A stretch of 10,566 bases of DNA from DAOTUB01 sp034437455 (GTDB lineage: Bacteria; Chloroflexota; Anaerolineae; B4-G1): the NCBI GenBank assembly GCA_034437455.1, contig DAOTUB010000091.1, positions 1 through 10,566 of the forward strand, given 5' to 3'. A program made the translations under genes and the position numbers. Numbering within the stretch: the stretch's first letter is position 1; every line of letters begins with the position of its first letter. Shown here in pieces: positions 1 to 6,165 of this stretch. The notes beneath the pieces are model-generated. The model did no database searches. It had not been told where the DNA came from and worked only from the letters and a program-made list of their open reading frames with translations.

Positions 1-1
1 G

Positions 2-337
2 TATCGGACCGAACGCAACCGCTTGAGAGCGCGGCGCGCTGCCCTGACTCCGCCGATGATGCCCGATCTCGAGCGGGCGGCGGAGCTGCTCCGCGATTTT
101 GGCACGCTCTGGGATGGGGCGACGTTACAAGAGCGGCGGCAGATCGTCCACACCTTATTGCAGACTGTCTATCTGGACAGCGGGGAGAAGGGGCCGGTAG
201 TGGCCATTGAGCCCAAATCCGAGTTCGCGCCACTGTTCGAGATGCTGGGATCGGGCGTCGATGGCGATATTGTGCTCCTGAAACCTGGAGCCGAGTTTTC
301 CCCGGTGGCACGGGGACCGCTTGCTCGAGCCGGTTGA
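2..337 (+). CDS. Large serine recombinase, C-terminal fragment (5' end outside window)
   Basis: The reading frame is open from the left edge and stops with TGA at 335-337, so only about 111 C-terminal residues are visible. They begin with a basic, coiled-coil-like stretch and continue into the segment ERRQIVHTLLQTVYLD, followed by a short beta-rich tail. This layout is characteristic of the region after the zinc-ribbon domain of large serine recombinases (resolvase/integrase superfamily). The catalytic serine domain and the zinc ribbon would lie to the left and cannot be checked. Such enzymes integrate and excise genomic islands at attachment sites, so one at the edge of a restriction-modification island fits a role in acquiring it. 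The TTG at 23 is an internal codon, not a start. No partner att site was identified. The family call is fairly sure; whether the gene is intact is unknown. Confidence 0.72.
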   Translation, partial: YRTERNRLRARRAALTPPMMPDLERAAELLRDFGTLWDGATLQERRQIVHTLLQTVYLDSGEKGPVVAIEPKSEFAPLFEMLGSGVDGDIVLLKPGAEFSPVARGPLARAG

Positions 338-614
338 CGTTACCGTTGTCACGTTAACGTGCTCATAAACGTGCTCATTCATCCTTTCCGTTCGATGGTA
401 ATCTCCCTCCCAAGTCCACGGCCTAACAGCCCACAGGTGGCAAACCACGTAAACTGCCAGGCCGCTTGTTTCCCCCAACTGCTCTCATTTCCTCGGTACC
501 ATCATCCTGTGGTATAATAATAGCCGGGATACTTGGCACGCTTGTATTCTCAGTAACCAAAGTGGGTTGTACCTATACTGGTTTTCTCTGTTCCAGAGTC
601 CGGGTTATACGACA
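338..614. other. Intergenic region, no gene seen
   Basis: No convincing coding region was found on either strand between the recombinase stop and the hsdR relic. The stretch is less GC-rich than its neighbours. It contains an 11-bp direct repeat, AACGTGCTCAT, at 356-366 and 368-378, which could be an operator half-site pair or chance, and a candidate promoter at 510-518. The short open frames here resemble no family I recognise. Confidence 0.5.
510..518 (+). promoter_or_regulatory. Candidate extended -10 promoter element
   Basis: TGGTATAAT matches a bacterial extended -10 (TGn-TATAAT) exactly and is followed by an AT-rich stretch. No good -35 hexamer lies 16-18 bp upstream, which extended -10 promoters can tolerate. 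It sits about 97 bp before the ATG of the hsdR relic and about 290 bp before the intact hsdR. It may be the original promoter of the older R gene, now driving the present operon through a long leader. This is consensus matching only. Confidence 0.35.
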
Positions 615-737
615 ATGACCACAGAAGCCGCTACCTGTCGCAAGTACATCACTCCTGCGCTTCAATTCAGGACGCAGGCTTGGATGCTCCCCCTCACTCC
701 GTCGCAGAACAACGCACCCTCACTGATGCACGCTGTC
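615..737 (+). pseudogene. Relic of a second hsdR: frameshifted N-terminus of an EcoEI-type R subunit
   Basis: From ATG 615 the frame reads MTTEAATCRKYITPALQ, the usual opening of EcoEI-type HsdR proteins (TEADTCRKYV.PKL). Around position 666-671 the similarity moves to another frame, where codons from 671 read DAGLDAPPHSVAEQRTLTDAR. That matches the next family segment (AAGWD..PHSIAEQRTFTDGR). One small indel therefore broke the gene. Recognisable similarity ends by about 737, shortly before the GTAGACGG repeat at 764-796, and the rest of the gene is absent. The intact hsdR immediately downstream has a different N-terminus (TESQTRETLIDPALRKAGW), so this is not a duplicate of it. Family recognition is from memory, but the two consecutive motif matches in different frames make a relic much more likely than chance. 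Confidence 0.7.
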
Positions 738-763
738 TGTTTCAGGAACACTTTGCCGCGATA

Positions 764-796
764 ACGGTAGACGGTAGTCAGCAGACGGTAGACGGG
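764..796 (+). repeat. GTAGACGG-type interspersed repeat, copy 1
   Basis: ACGGTAGAC units repeat here around a GTAGTCAGCAGAC core. The last bases (GACGGGAGG) run straight into the ribosome binding site of hsdR. A longer, inverted-repeat-containing version lies at 3619-3686, so the two copies bracket hsdR exactly. This copy also sits where similarity to the older hsdR relic stops. Confidence 0.8.
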
Positions 797-807
797 AGGA
801 ATGACGT

Positions 808-3639
808 ATGACACGACATCCAACCGAATCCCAAACCCGCGAAACCCTCATCGATCCCGCCCTGCGGAAGGCAGGCTGGGACGTGGACGACCCCGACCTG
901 GTCCGCATCGAGATCCCCGTGGACGGCTTTGACCCTGCCGCGTGGAAAGCGCTCGACGCCAAGCTGAGGCATCTGAAAGAGACTGGCGTTCCCTATGACG
1001 TCAAACTCCCCAAAGGTATCTGCGACTATGCCCTCTACCGTCCCAATGGCGAGATCATCGCCATCGTCGAGGCGAAGCGCACCAGCGTCGATTCCCGCCT
1101 GGCCGAGCCGCAGGTCGAGTTCTACGTCACCGAGATCGCCAAGCGCCAGAGCTTTCAGCCCTTTGGCTTTGCGACGAACGGGCGCGACATCTATTTCCAC
1201 GACGTGGGCCGGGCACCCAAGCGTCTGGTGTACGGCTTTTTCTCTCCGAGCGACCTGGAGAACCTCCTTTACCTGCGGCAGAACCAGAAACCGTTCGAGT
1301 CCGAGCCGCCCGACCTGCGCATCGCCGACCGCCCTTACCAACTGGAGGCGATCCGCCGCGTGTGCGAGGCGTTCGAGCGGGGCAGGCGCAAGACGCTGCT
1401 GGTGATGGCGACCGGCGCCGGCAAGACGCGCGCGGCAATGTCGTTGGTGGACGTCTTTTTGCGGACGAACCAGGCGCGCCGCATCCTCTTTGTCGCCGAC
1501 CGCGACGCGCTGGTGCAACAGGCCCTCGACGATGGGTTCAAAGCCTTCATCGAGGAGCCGAGCACCCGCATCTACACCGGCGACATCGACACGACCAAGC
1601 GGCTGTTCGTCGTCACCTTGCAGACGCTCAACAATTGCTTCCGCGAGTTCACCCCCGGCTTTTTCGACCTGATCATCTTTGACGAGGTACACCGCTCGAT
1701 CTTCTACCGGTGGAAGGAGCCGCTGCAATACTTTGACGGGCGGATGATCGGGCTGACCGCCACGCCCGCCGACTTTATCGATCGCAACACCTTCCTCGCA
1801 TTCGAATGCTACGACGGCCTGCCGACCTTTCTCTATTCCTACGAGCAAGCTATCGCGGATGACTATCTGGTCGATTACGTCCCCTACGTCGCCCGCACCA
1901 AGTACCAGCGCACGGGCATCCGGGGAGAGGACCTGAGCGAGGAGGAACGCAACCTACTGATCGAACAGGGCATCGACCCGGACGAGCTAGACTATTCCGG
2001 CACCGACCTGGAGGTCAAGGTCACCAACCGCGACACGCTGCGCCAGCAGTGGCAAGAGATCATGGACGTGTGCCACAAGGACCCCGCTGGCCTGCCGGGC
2101 AAGACCATCGTCTTTGCCCTGACCCAGGAGCACGCGCTGCGCCTGCACGAGGTGTTCGAGGAGATGTACCCCCACTACCCCGACCTGGCCCGGGTGATCA
2201 CCTACCAGACCAAGTACGCCAGGCGCGAGATCAAAAAGTTCAAGACCGAGAGCAAGCCGCGCATCGCCCTCTCGGTCGATATGCTCGAGACCGGCATCGA
2301 CGTGCCCGAAGCCGTCAACCTGGTCTTTATGCGACCGGTCCGGTCGCGCATCAAGCTGGAGCAGATGATCGGGCGGGGCACCCGCTGCCAGGCCGCCTGC
2401 AAACACCTCGAATGGCTCCCCGACGGCGAAAAGAACGATTTCTTGATCGTGGATTTCTGGGAGAACAATTTTCGCAAAGACGCCCAAGAGGTCGTGGCGC
2501 AGAGCCTGCCGGTGCTCGTCTCGCTGTTCAACACCCGCCTCAAGCTACTCGAACGGTATCTGGACGACCAGGAATCCCCCGACGTCCCCGGCGTGATCGC
2601 CGCGCTGCGCGCCCAGATCGCCCGCATCCCTACCGAAGCGATCCCGGTGAAAAAGGTCTGGCCCCGGATCGAGCGGGCCTGGCAGGACGATTTCTGGCGC
2701 TATCTCACGCCGACCGACGTCGTCCTGCTGCGGGATCACGTGGGGCCGCTGCTGCGCTACGCGCCCGACGTCGACGTGGCCGCCGAGACCTTTACCCACA
2801 AGGTCGAGCGTCTCAAACTGCAAGCGGCGACGGGGGCAGACACCGCCGGCACCGCCCGCGCCATCGCCGAGGACGTCCGCCGCATCCCGTCCGATTTCGT
2901 CCGCGACCCCCAGGGAGAGGCGGCCCTCGATCTCTGCCTCGCGCCGCGCCGTTTGCAGCGGGCCAGCGTGGACGAGTTGAACCAGATCATCGAATCGCTG
3001 GCGGGCCTGATGAAGAAACGGAAAAAGGTCCCCAGCCCGCTCCTCGAACTCGACCTGCCCGACGAGATCGAGCTGCGCGGCTACCTCCTGTTGCAGGGGA
3101 TGGACCAGCCCGTCTATGCCGAGGAATACCGCCGCCGCGTCGAGGACTGGATCGTCGACCTGGCCGCCGGGCATCCCACCGTCGAGGCCATCGCCCGCGG
3201 TGAACCCGTCAGCGACGACCAACTGCTCGACCTGGAACGCACGCTGCGCCGCCGCTTGAGCGGTCCCGAATTTTACCTCACCGAGAACAACATCCGTATC
3301 GCGTACAAGGACCAGGGGTTGCAAGTGGGGAGCCTGATCGAGTTCCTCCGCTACCTGCTCGACCTGGACGGTATCCCCGACTATGCCGCGCTGGTCCAAC
3401 GCCAGTTCGCCCAGTACATCGCCGACCATCCCTTTACCGCCGACCAGACCCGCTTCTTGCGGGCCGTGCAAACCATCTTTTTGCAAAAGAAGCAATTGAC
3501 GCTGGCCGATCTGTACGAACCGCCGCTGACCCACTTTGGCCAGGATGCCGTCGAGCGTTGGTTCACCCAGGAGCAAATTGATGATATACTCACGTTTACA
3601 ACGCAACTAACTGTGGGAGTAGTAGACAGTAGTCAGTAG
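808..3639 (+). CDS. hsdR: Type I restriction enzyme R subunit (DNA translocase/endonuclease)
   Basis: This 943-residue motor and nuclease subunit of a type I restriction complex translocates DNA using ATP and cleaves it when the HsdS/HsdM target is unmethylated. An N-terminal PD-(D/E)xK nuclease is visible with D73 and E88-A-K90. The SF2 helicase core follows: Walker A ATGAGKT at 201-207, DEVH at 292-295, TAT at 317-319 and motif VI QMIGRGTR at 519-526. The remaining 400 or so residues are the helical C-terminal region that contacts the methylase. The ATG at 808 is preceded by GGGAGGA (794-800) at good spacing; an ATG at 801 is out of frame. The last residues (VVDSSQ) are encoded by the GTAGACGG repeat, which also supplies the stop, so the native C-terminus may have been altered. 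It is first in the hsdR-hsdM order and is GC-rich like hsdM. Confidence 0.95.
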   Translation: MTRHPTESQTRETLIDPALRKAGWDVDDPDLVRIEIPVDGFDPAAWKALDAKLRHLKETGVPYDVKLPKGICDYALYRPNGEIIAIVEAKRTSVDSRLAEPQVEFYVTEIAKRQSFQPFGFATNGRDIYFHDVGRAPKRLVYGFFSPSDLENLLYLRQNQKPFESEPPDLRIADRPYQLEAIRRVCEAFERGRRKTLLVMATGAGKTRAAMSLVDVFLRTNQARRILFVADRDALVQQALDDGFKAFIEEPSTRIYTGDIDTTKRLFVVTLQTLNNCFREFTPGFFDLIIFDEVHRSIFYRWKEPLQYFDGRMIGLTATPADFIDRNTFLAFECYDGLPTFLYSYEQAIADDYLVDYVPYVARTKYQRTGIRGEDLSEEERNLLIEQGIDPDELDYSGTDLEVKVTNRDTLRQQWQEIMDVCHKDPAGLPGKTIVFALTQEHALRLHEVFEEMYPHYPDLARVITYQTKYARREIKKFKTESKPRIALSVDMLETGIDVPEAVNLVFMRPVRSRIKLEQMIGRGTRCQAACKHLEWLPDGEKNDFLIVDFWENNFRKDAQEVVAQSLPVLVSLFNTRLKLLERYLDDQESPDVPGVIAALRAQIARIPTEAIPVKKVWPRIERAWQDDFWRYLTPTDVVLLRDHVGPLLRYAPDVDVAAETFTHKVERLKLQAATGADTAGTARAIAEDVRRIPSDFVRDPQGEAALDLCLAPRRLQRASVDELNQIIESLAGLMKKRKKVPSPLLELDLPDEIELRGYLLLQGMDQPVYAEEYRRRVEDWIVDLAAGHPTVEAIARGEPVSDDQLLDLERTLRRRLSGPEFYLTENNIRIAYKDQGLQVGSLIEFLRYLLDLDGIPDYAALVQRQFAQYIADHPFTADQTRFLRAVQTIFLQKKQLTLADLYEPPLTHFGQDAVERWFTQEQIDDILTFTTQLTVGVVDSSQ

Positions 3640-3686
3640 ACGGTAGACGGGGGGCCTGTCTACTGTCTACCGTCTACCGTCTACCG
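3619..3686 (+). repeat. GTAGACGG-type repeat, copy 2, with inverted arm (hsdR/hsdM junction)
   Basis: The left half resembles copy 1 upstream of hsdR and is followed by its inverse. GTAGACGGTAGACGG at 3636-3650 pairs perfectly with 3670-3684 (15 bp). GTAGACAGTAG at 3622-3632 pairs with 3660-3670 (11 bp). The two stems share position 3670, so they are mostly alternative registers. There is no T-tract, so it is unlikely to be a simple intrinsic terminator, but the mRNA between hsdR and hsdM would fold strongly and could reduce hsdM expression or stabilise the upstream message. It encodes the last residues and stop of hsdR, and ends 4 bases before the hsdM ribosome binding site. Confidence 0.85.
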
Positions 3687-3702
3687 ACCCAAGGAGATCG
3701 AC

Positions 3703-5418
3703 GTGCTAACCGACCCTAAATTACATTCCCAAATTGACCAACTGTGGGACAAGCTCTGGACGGGCGGACTCTCGAACCCGATGGACGCCATCGAGCAGCT
3801 TTCGTACCTGCTGTTCCTCAAGCGGCTGGACGACGCCGAGAACCAGGCCGAGAAGCAGGCCAAGCTCAAAGGAGAACTCTTCCTCCCCCGCGTCCCGCAG
3901 GAGATGCGCTGGGGCCACTGGACCCATTTCGAGGCCGAGAAGGCGCTCGATCACGTGCGGGAGATGGTCTTTCCCTGGTTGAAGGAGATGGGCGGGGAGG
4001 GCAGCTCCTTCGAGCGGTATATGCAGAACGCCGAGTTCAAGATCAACAAGCCCAGCCTGCTGATCGAGGCCTGCCAGGCGATTGACCAGATGCGGCTTTC
4101 GGCCCAGAACCAGGATGTGCAGGGCGACCTGTACGAGTACCTGTTGAGCAAGCTGAACACCGCCGGGCGCAGCGGCCAGTTCCGCACCCCGCGCCACATC
4201 ATCCGCATGATGGTGCAGATGATCGCCCCCCGGCCCGGCGAGCGCGTCGGCGACCTGGCGGCGGGCACCTGCGGCTTTCTGGTCAACGCCTACCAGTTCA
4301 TCCTGGAGCAGCACACCTCCCCCGCCATCCTGGAGTACGACGAGGAGGGCTGGCCCCACAACCTGGTGGGCGACCTGCTGACCGGCGCGCAGCGGCGCTT
4401 TTTGCAGGAGGACGCTTTCCGGGGCTATGACAACGACTCGGGCATGACAATGCTGCGCATCGGCTCGATGAACCTGATACTGCACGGCATCGAGTACCCC
4501 CATTTCTTCTACGAGGACACGCTCTCGAAGGATTTCACCGAGGAGCAGGAGTACGACGTGATCCTGATGAACCCGCCCTTCAAGGGGGCGGTGAACAAGA
4601 GCAGTGTCAGCGATACGCTGCCGGGCAACACCCGCCGGTCAGAGCTGTTGTTCGTCCACCTGATCCTGCGGGCGCTCGATATGGGCGGGCGCTGCGCCGT
4701 CATCGTGCCCGACGGCGTGCTCTTTGGCTCCAGCCGCGCCCACGTCGAGCTGCGCCAAAAGCTGATCGAGGAGAACCGGCTCGATGGCGTCGTCTCGATG
4801 CCGGGCGGTGTCTTCAAACCCTACGCGGGCGTCTCGACGGCGGTGCTCCTCTTTACCCGGGGCGCGACCACCGACCGGATCTGGTATTACGACATGGCCC
4901 ACGACGGCTTTAGCCTCGACGACAAGCGCCAGCCCGTCCCCGAAAACGACATCCCCGACGTCCTCGAATGCTGGAGGAACCGGCGCGACGCCAATTTCCA
5001 GACCGCGCGAGAGTCCCGCCTGGCCGAACTCCGCGAGCAGGTCGCCCCGCTCAAGGCCCAGCGGCTCGAATTACAGGGCGAGATCAACCGGTTGACCTTT
5101 GAGAGTGCAATTACCCCCGACGTAGACCTTAAGGGTTTTGGAAAACCCTTAAGGTCTTGTCCCGTCAACGATCAACTGGCCGCGCTAGAGGACCAGATCG
5201 CCCCGCTCCAAGCGCAGATCGACCAACTCACCCGCCAGTTCTGGGTGGACAAGGAGCAAGTGCAGGCGAACAAGTACGATCTCTCCGCCAGCCGCTACCG
5301 GGAGGTGGAGCAGGACGAGGTGTACTACGAAAAGCCCGCCGTGACGTTGGAACGATTGCTAGAGTTGGAGCGGGCGATGGAAGAGACCCTAAAGGTTTTG
5401 AAAAACTTTAGGGTCTAG
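3703..5418 (+). CDS. hsdM: Type I DNA adenine-N6 methyltransferase, M subunit
   Basis: This protein transfers a methyl group from S-adenosylmethionine to adenine N6 at the sequence chosen by HsdS, and is needed for restriction as well as protection. The N-terminal helical HsdM_N domain spans roughly residues 1-150. Motif I is DLAAGTCGF at 184-192, unusual in having L and C where DPAxGTGGF is typical. The catalytic NPPF is at 290-293. The C-terminal third is coiled coil. The GTG start at 3703 has AAGGAG at 3691-3696. Two palindromes were absorbed into the gene. One (5124-5157) encodes residues 474-485 inside the coiled coil. The other (5384-5416) encodes residues 562-571 and brings the stop codon. 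The original tail probably resembled the fragment at 6088-6165. Catalytic parts look intact, so it is probably active. Confidence 0.94.
   Translation: MLTDPKLHSQIDQLWDKLWTGGLSNPMDAIEQLSYLLFLKRLDDAENQAEKQAKLKGELFLPRVPQEMRWGHWTHFEAEKALDHVREMVFPWLKEMGGEGSSFERYMQNAEFKINKPSLLIEACQAIDQMRLSAQNQDVQGDLYEYLLSKLNTAGRSGQFRTPRHIIRMMVQMIAPRPGERVGDLAAGTCGFLVNAYQFILEQHTSPAILEYDEEGWPHNLVGDLLTGAQRRFLQEDAFRGYDNDSGMTMLRIGSMNLILHGIEYPHFFYEDTLSKDFTEEQEYDVILMNPPFKGAVNKSSVSDTLPGNTRRSELLFVHLILRALDMGGRCAVIVPDGVLFGSSRAHVELRQKLIEENRLDGVVSMPGGVFKPYAGVSTAVLLFTRGATTDRIWYYDMAHDGFSLDDKRQPVPENDIPDVLECWRNRRDANFQTARESRLAELREQVAPLKAQRLELQGEINRLTFESAITPDVDLKGFGKPLRSCPVNDQLAALEDQIAPLQAQIDQLTRQFWVDKEQVQANKYDLSASRYREVEQDEVYYEKPAVTLERLLELERAMEETLKVLKNFRV
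5124..5157. repeat. Coding palindrome, copy 1 (inside hsdM)
   Basis: AGACCTTAAGGGTTTT at 5124-5139 and its exact reverse complement at 5142-5157 are separated by GG. The arms differ from copies 2-4 (CTTAAGGG in place of CCTAAAGG), yet pairing is perfect, so changes in one arm are matched in the other. It is read in frame as LKGFGKPLRS within the HsdM coiled coil without introducing a stop. Confidence 0.92.
5384..5416. repeat. Coding palindrome, copy 2 (hsdM 3' end, left flank of RAYT)
   Basis: The arms are AGACCCTAAAGGTTTT (5384-5399) and AAAAACTTTAGGGTCT (5401-5416), with a one-base loop and a single mismatch. It encodes the last residues of HsdM (TLKVLKNFRV), and its final T begins the stop codon. 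It lies 11 bp upstream of the transposase start, so it is the left member of the pair bracketing that gene. Confidence 0.92.
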
Positions 5419-5427
5419 GAGGAACCA

Positions 5428-6042
5428 ATGGTCAGTCCCCCTGCGCTTCAATACGGCGTCTACTATCACATCTACAATCGCGGCGTCAACCAGGAAAACA
5501 TCTTTCGCGAAGAGCGCAACTATACCTATTTCCTGAAACTCTACGCCCATTACATCGGGCCGGTCGCCGATACATACGCCTACTGCCTGCTGCGCAATCA
5601 TTTCCACCTGCTGGTGAGAATCCACGACGAGGAGGAAATCGAGGCCCAGACCCTAAAGGTCTCGGAGACCTTTAGGGTCTTGAACCCCAGTCGCCAATTC
5701 TCCAACCTGTTCAACGCCTACGCCAAAGCAATCAACAAAGCGTATGATCGCACGGGTAGCCTGTTTCAGCACCCCTTTGGGCGCGTAGCGGTGACTGACG
5801 ACAGCTATTTTCTCAACCTGGTGGCCTACATCCACCACAACCCACAAAAGCACGGTTTTGTGAACGATTTCCGGGAGTGGCGCTATTCGTCGTACCAGGC
5901 CCATCTCTCTGACCAAACCACGCGCCTGAAGCGTGCACAGGTGCTCGATTGGTTCCAGGGGCAAGAAGCTTTCGTCGCCTTCCACCAGATAGACGTGGAT
6001 GCGCGATCTATCGCCCCTCTGATACCGGATGACTTTGATTGA
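5428..6042 (+). CDS. REP-associated tyrosine transposase (RAYT, HUH/Y1 family)
   Basis: This is a single-strand DNA transposase of the Y1/HUH superfamily, the kind known in other bacteria to be tied to short palindromic (REP) sequences. The N-terminus YYHIYNRG, the metal-binding HFH at 58-60 (NHFHLLV), the SLFQHPFGR segment near 111-119 and YIHHNP at 134-139, whose Y134 is the probable catalytic tyrosine, are all RAYT hallmarks. The 204-residue length fits. The start at 5428 has AGGAGG at 5417-5422, overlapping the hsdM stop. Residues 74-85 (QTLKVSETFRVL) are encoded by a palindrome inserted just after the HUH strand; it keeps the frame and may or may not be tolerated. Palindromes 11 bp before and 9 bp after the gene complete a REP-RAYT-REP unit. 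It interrupts the hsdM-hsdS operon without an obvious terminator. Confidence 0.9.
   Translation: MVSPPALQYGVYYHIYNRGVNQENIFREERNYTYFLKLYAHYIGPVADTYAYCLLRNHFHLLVRIHDEEEIEAQTLKVSETFRVLNPSRQFSNLFNAYAKAINKAYDRTGSLFQHPFGRVAVTDDSYFLNLVAYIHHNPQKHGFVNDFREWRYSSYQAHLSDQTTRLKRAQVLDWFQGQEAFVAFHQIDVDARSIAPLIPDDFD
5648..5680. repeat. Coding palindrome, copy 3 (inside the RAYT gene)
   Basis: AGACCCTAAAGGTCTC (5648-5663), loop G, and the exact reverse complement at 5665-5680. At 33 bp it equals 11 codons and is read as TLKVSETFRV plus flanking residues, so it preserves the transposase frame. It matches copy 4 except at the outermost bases, where both arms of copy 4 have changed together. Confidence 0.93.
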
Positions 6043-6051
6043 CTCGGTCAT

Positions 6052-6084
6052 AAACCCTAAAGGTCTCGGAGACCTTTAGGGTTT
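6052..6084. repeat. Palindrome, copy 4 (right flank of RAYT)
   Basis: AAACCCTAAAGGTCTC (6052-6067), loop G, and the exact reverse complement at 6069-6084. It begins 9 bases after the transposase stop and ends just before the second copy of the hsdM 3' end. It could also act as a hairpin between transposase and hsdS, but no T-tract follows. Confidence 0.92.
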
Positions 6085-6087
6085 GGG

Positions 6088-6165
6088 GTGACGATGGAGC
6101 GGTTGCTTGAATTGGAGGGGGTGATGACCGAGGAAGTTCGAGAGTTGGAGCAACGGCTGAAATGA
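6088..6165 (+). pseudogene. Detached second copy of the hsdM 3' end
   Basis: Read from 6088 the frame gives VTMERLLELEGVMTEEVRELEQRLK and then TGA at 6163-6165. The intact hsdM has VTLERLLELERAMEE in the same place (from about 5341), immediately before its palindrome-derived tail. The first 45 bases of the two copies agree at about 36 positions by eye, with many differences at third codon positions, so they are diverged alleles and not a fresh duplication. The stop forms an ATGA overlap with the hsdS start at 6162, the usual coupling between hsdM and hsdS. This piece therefore looks like the ancestral hsdM tail, or one that arrived with this hsdS. The palindrome-RAYT-palindrome block now separates it from its gene. 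The ATG at 6094 could still make a 23-residue peptide that couples hsdS translation. Confidence 0.75.

Noticed and set aside
720..764. Possible fifth hsdS-tail copy in the phrase CLFQEHFAA at the end of the hsdR relic
   Set aside because: Only an 11-base run (TCTGTTTCAGG) matches copy D, and the following residues do not follow the LLHRAF pattern, so chance is adequate.
567..764. A 65-residue ORF read as one small gene
   Set aside because: Its middle (MTTEAATCRKYITPALQ) is an hsdR N-terminus, and the similarity continues in another frame, so it is a frameshifted relic and not a gene.
778..1848. Long open frame on the minus strand opposite hsdR (and similar long minus-strand frames at 2545-3606 and 3721-4503)
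   Set aside because: These are shadows of GC-rich coding sequence. The plus-strand frames carry unmistakable HsdR and HsdM motifs, while the minus-strand products match no family.
3619..3686. Intrinsic terminator after hsdR
   Set aside because: The stem is strong but has no following T-tract, and hsdM follows at once with its own ribosome binding site in the same operon.
5124..6084. The four palindromes as a CRISPR array
   Set aside because: Spacing is irregular (about 230-370 bp), copies lie inside genes, and there are no regular spacers or cas genes.
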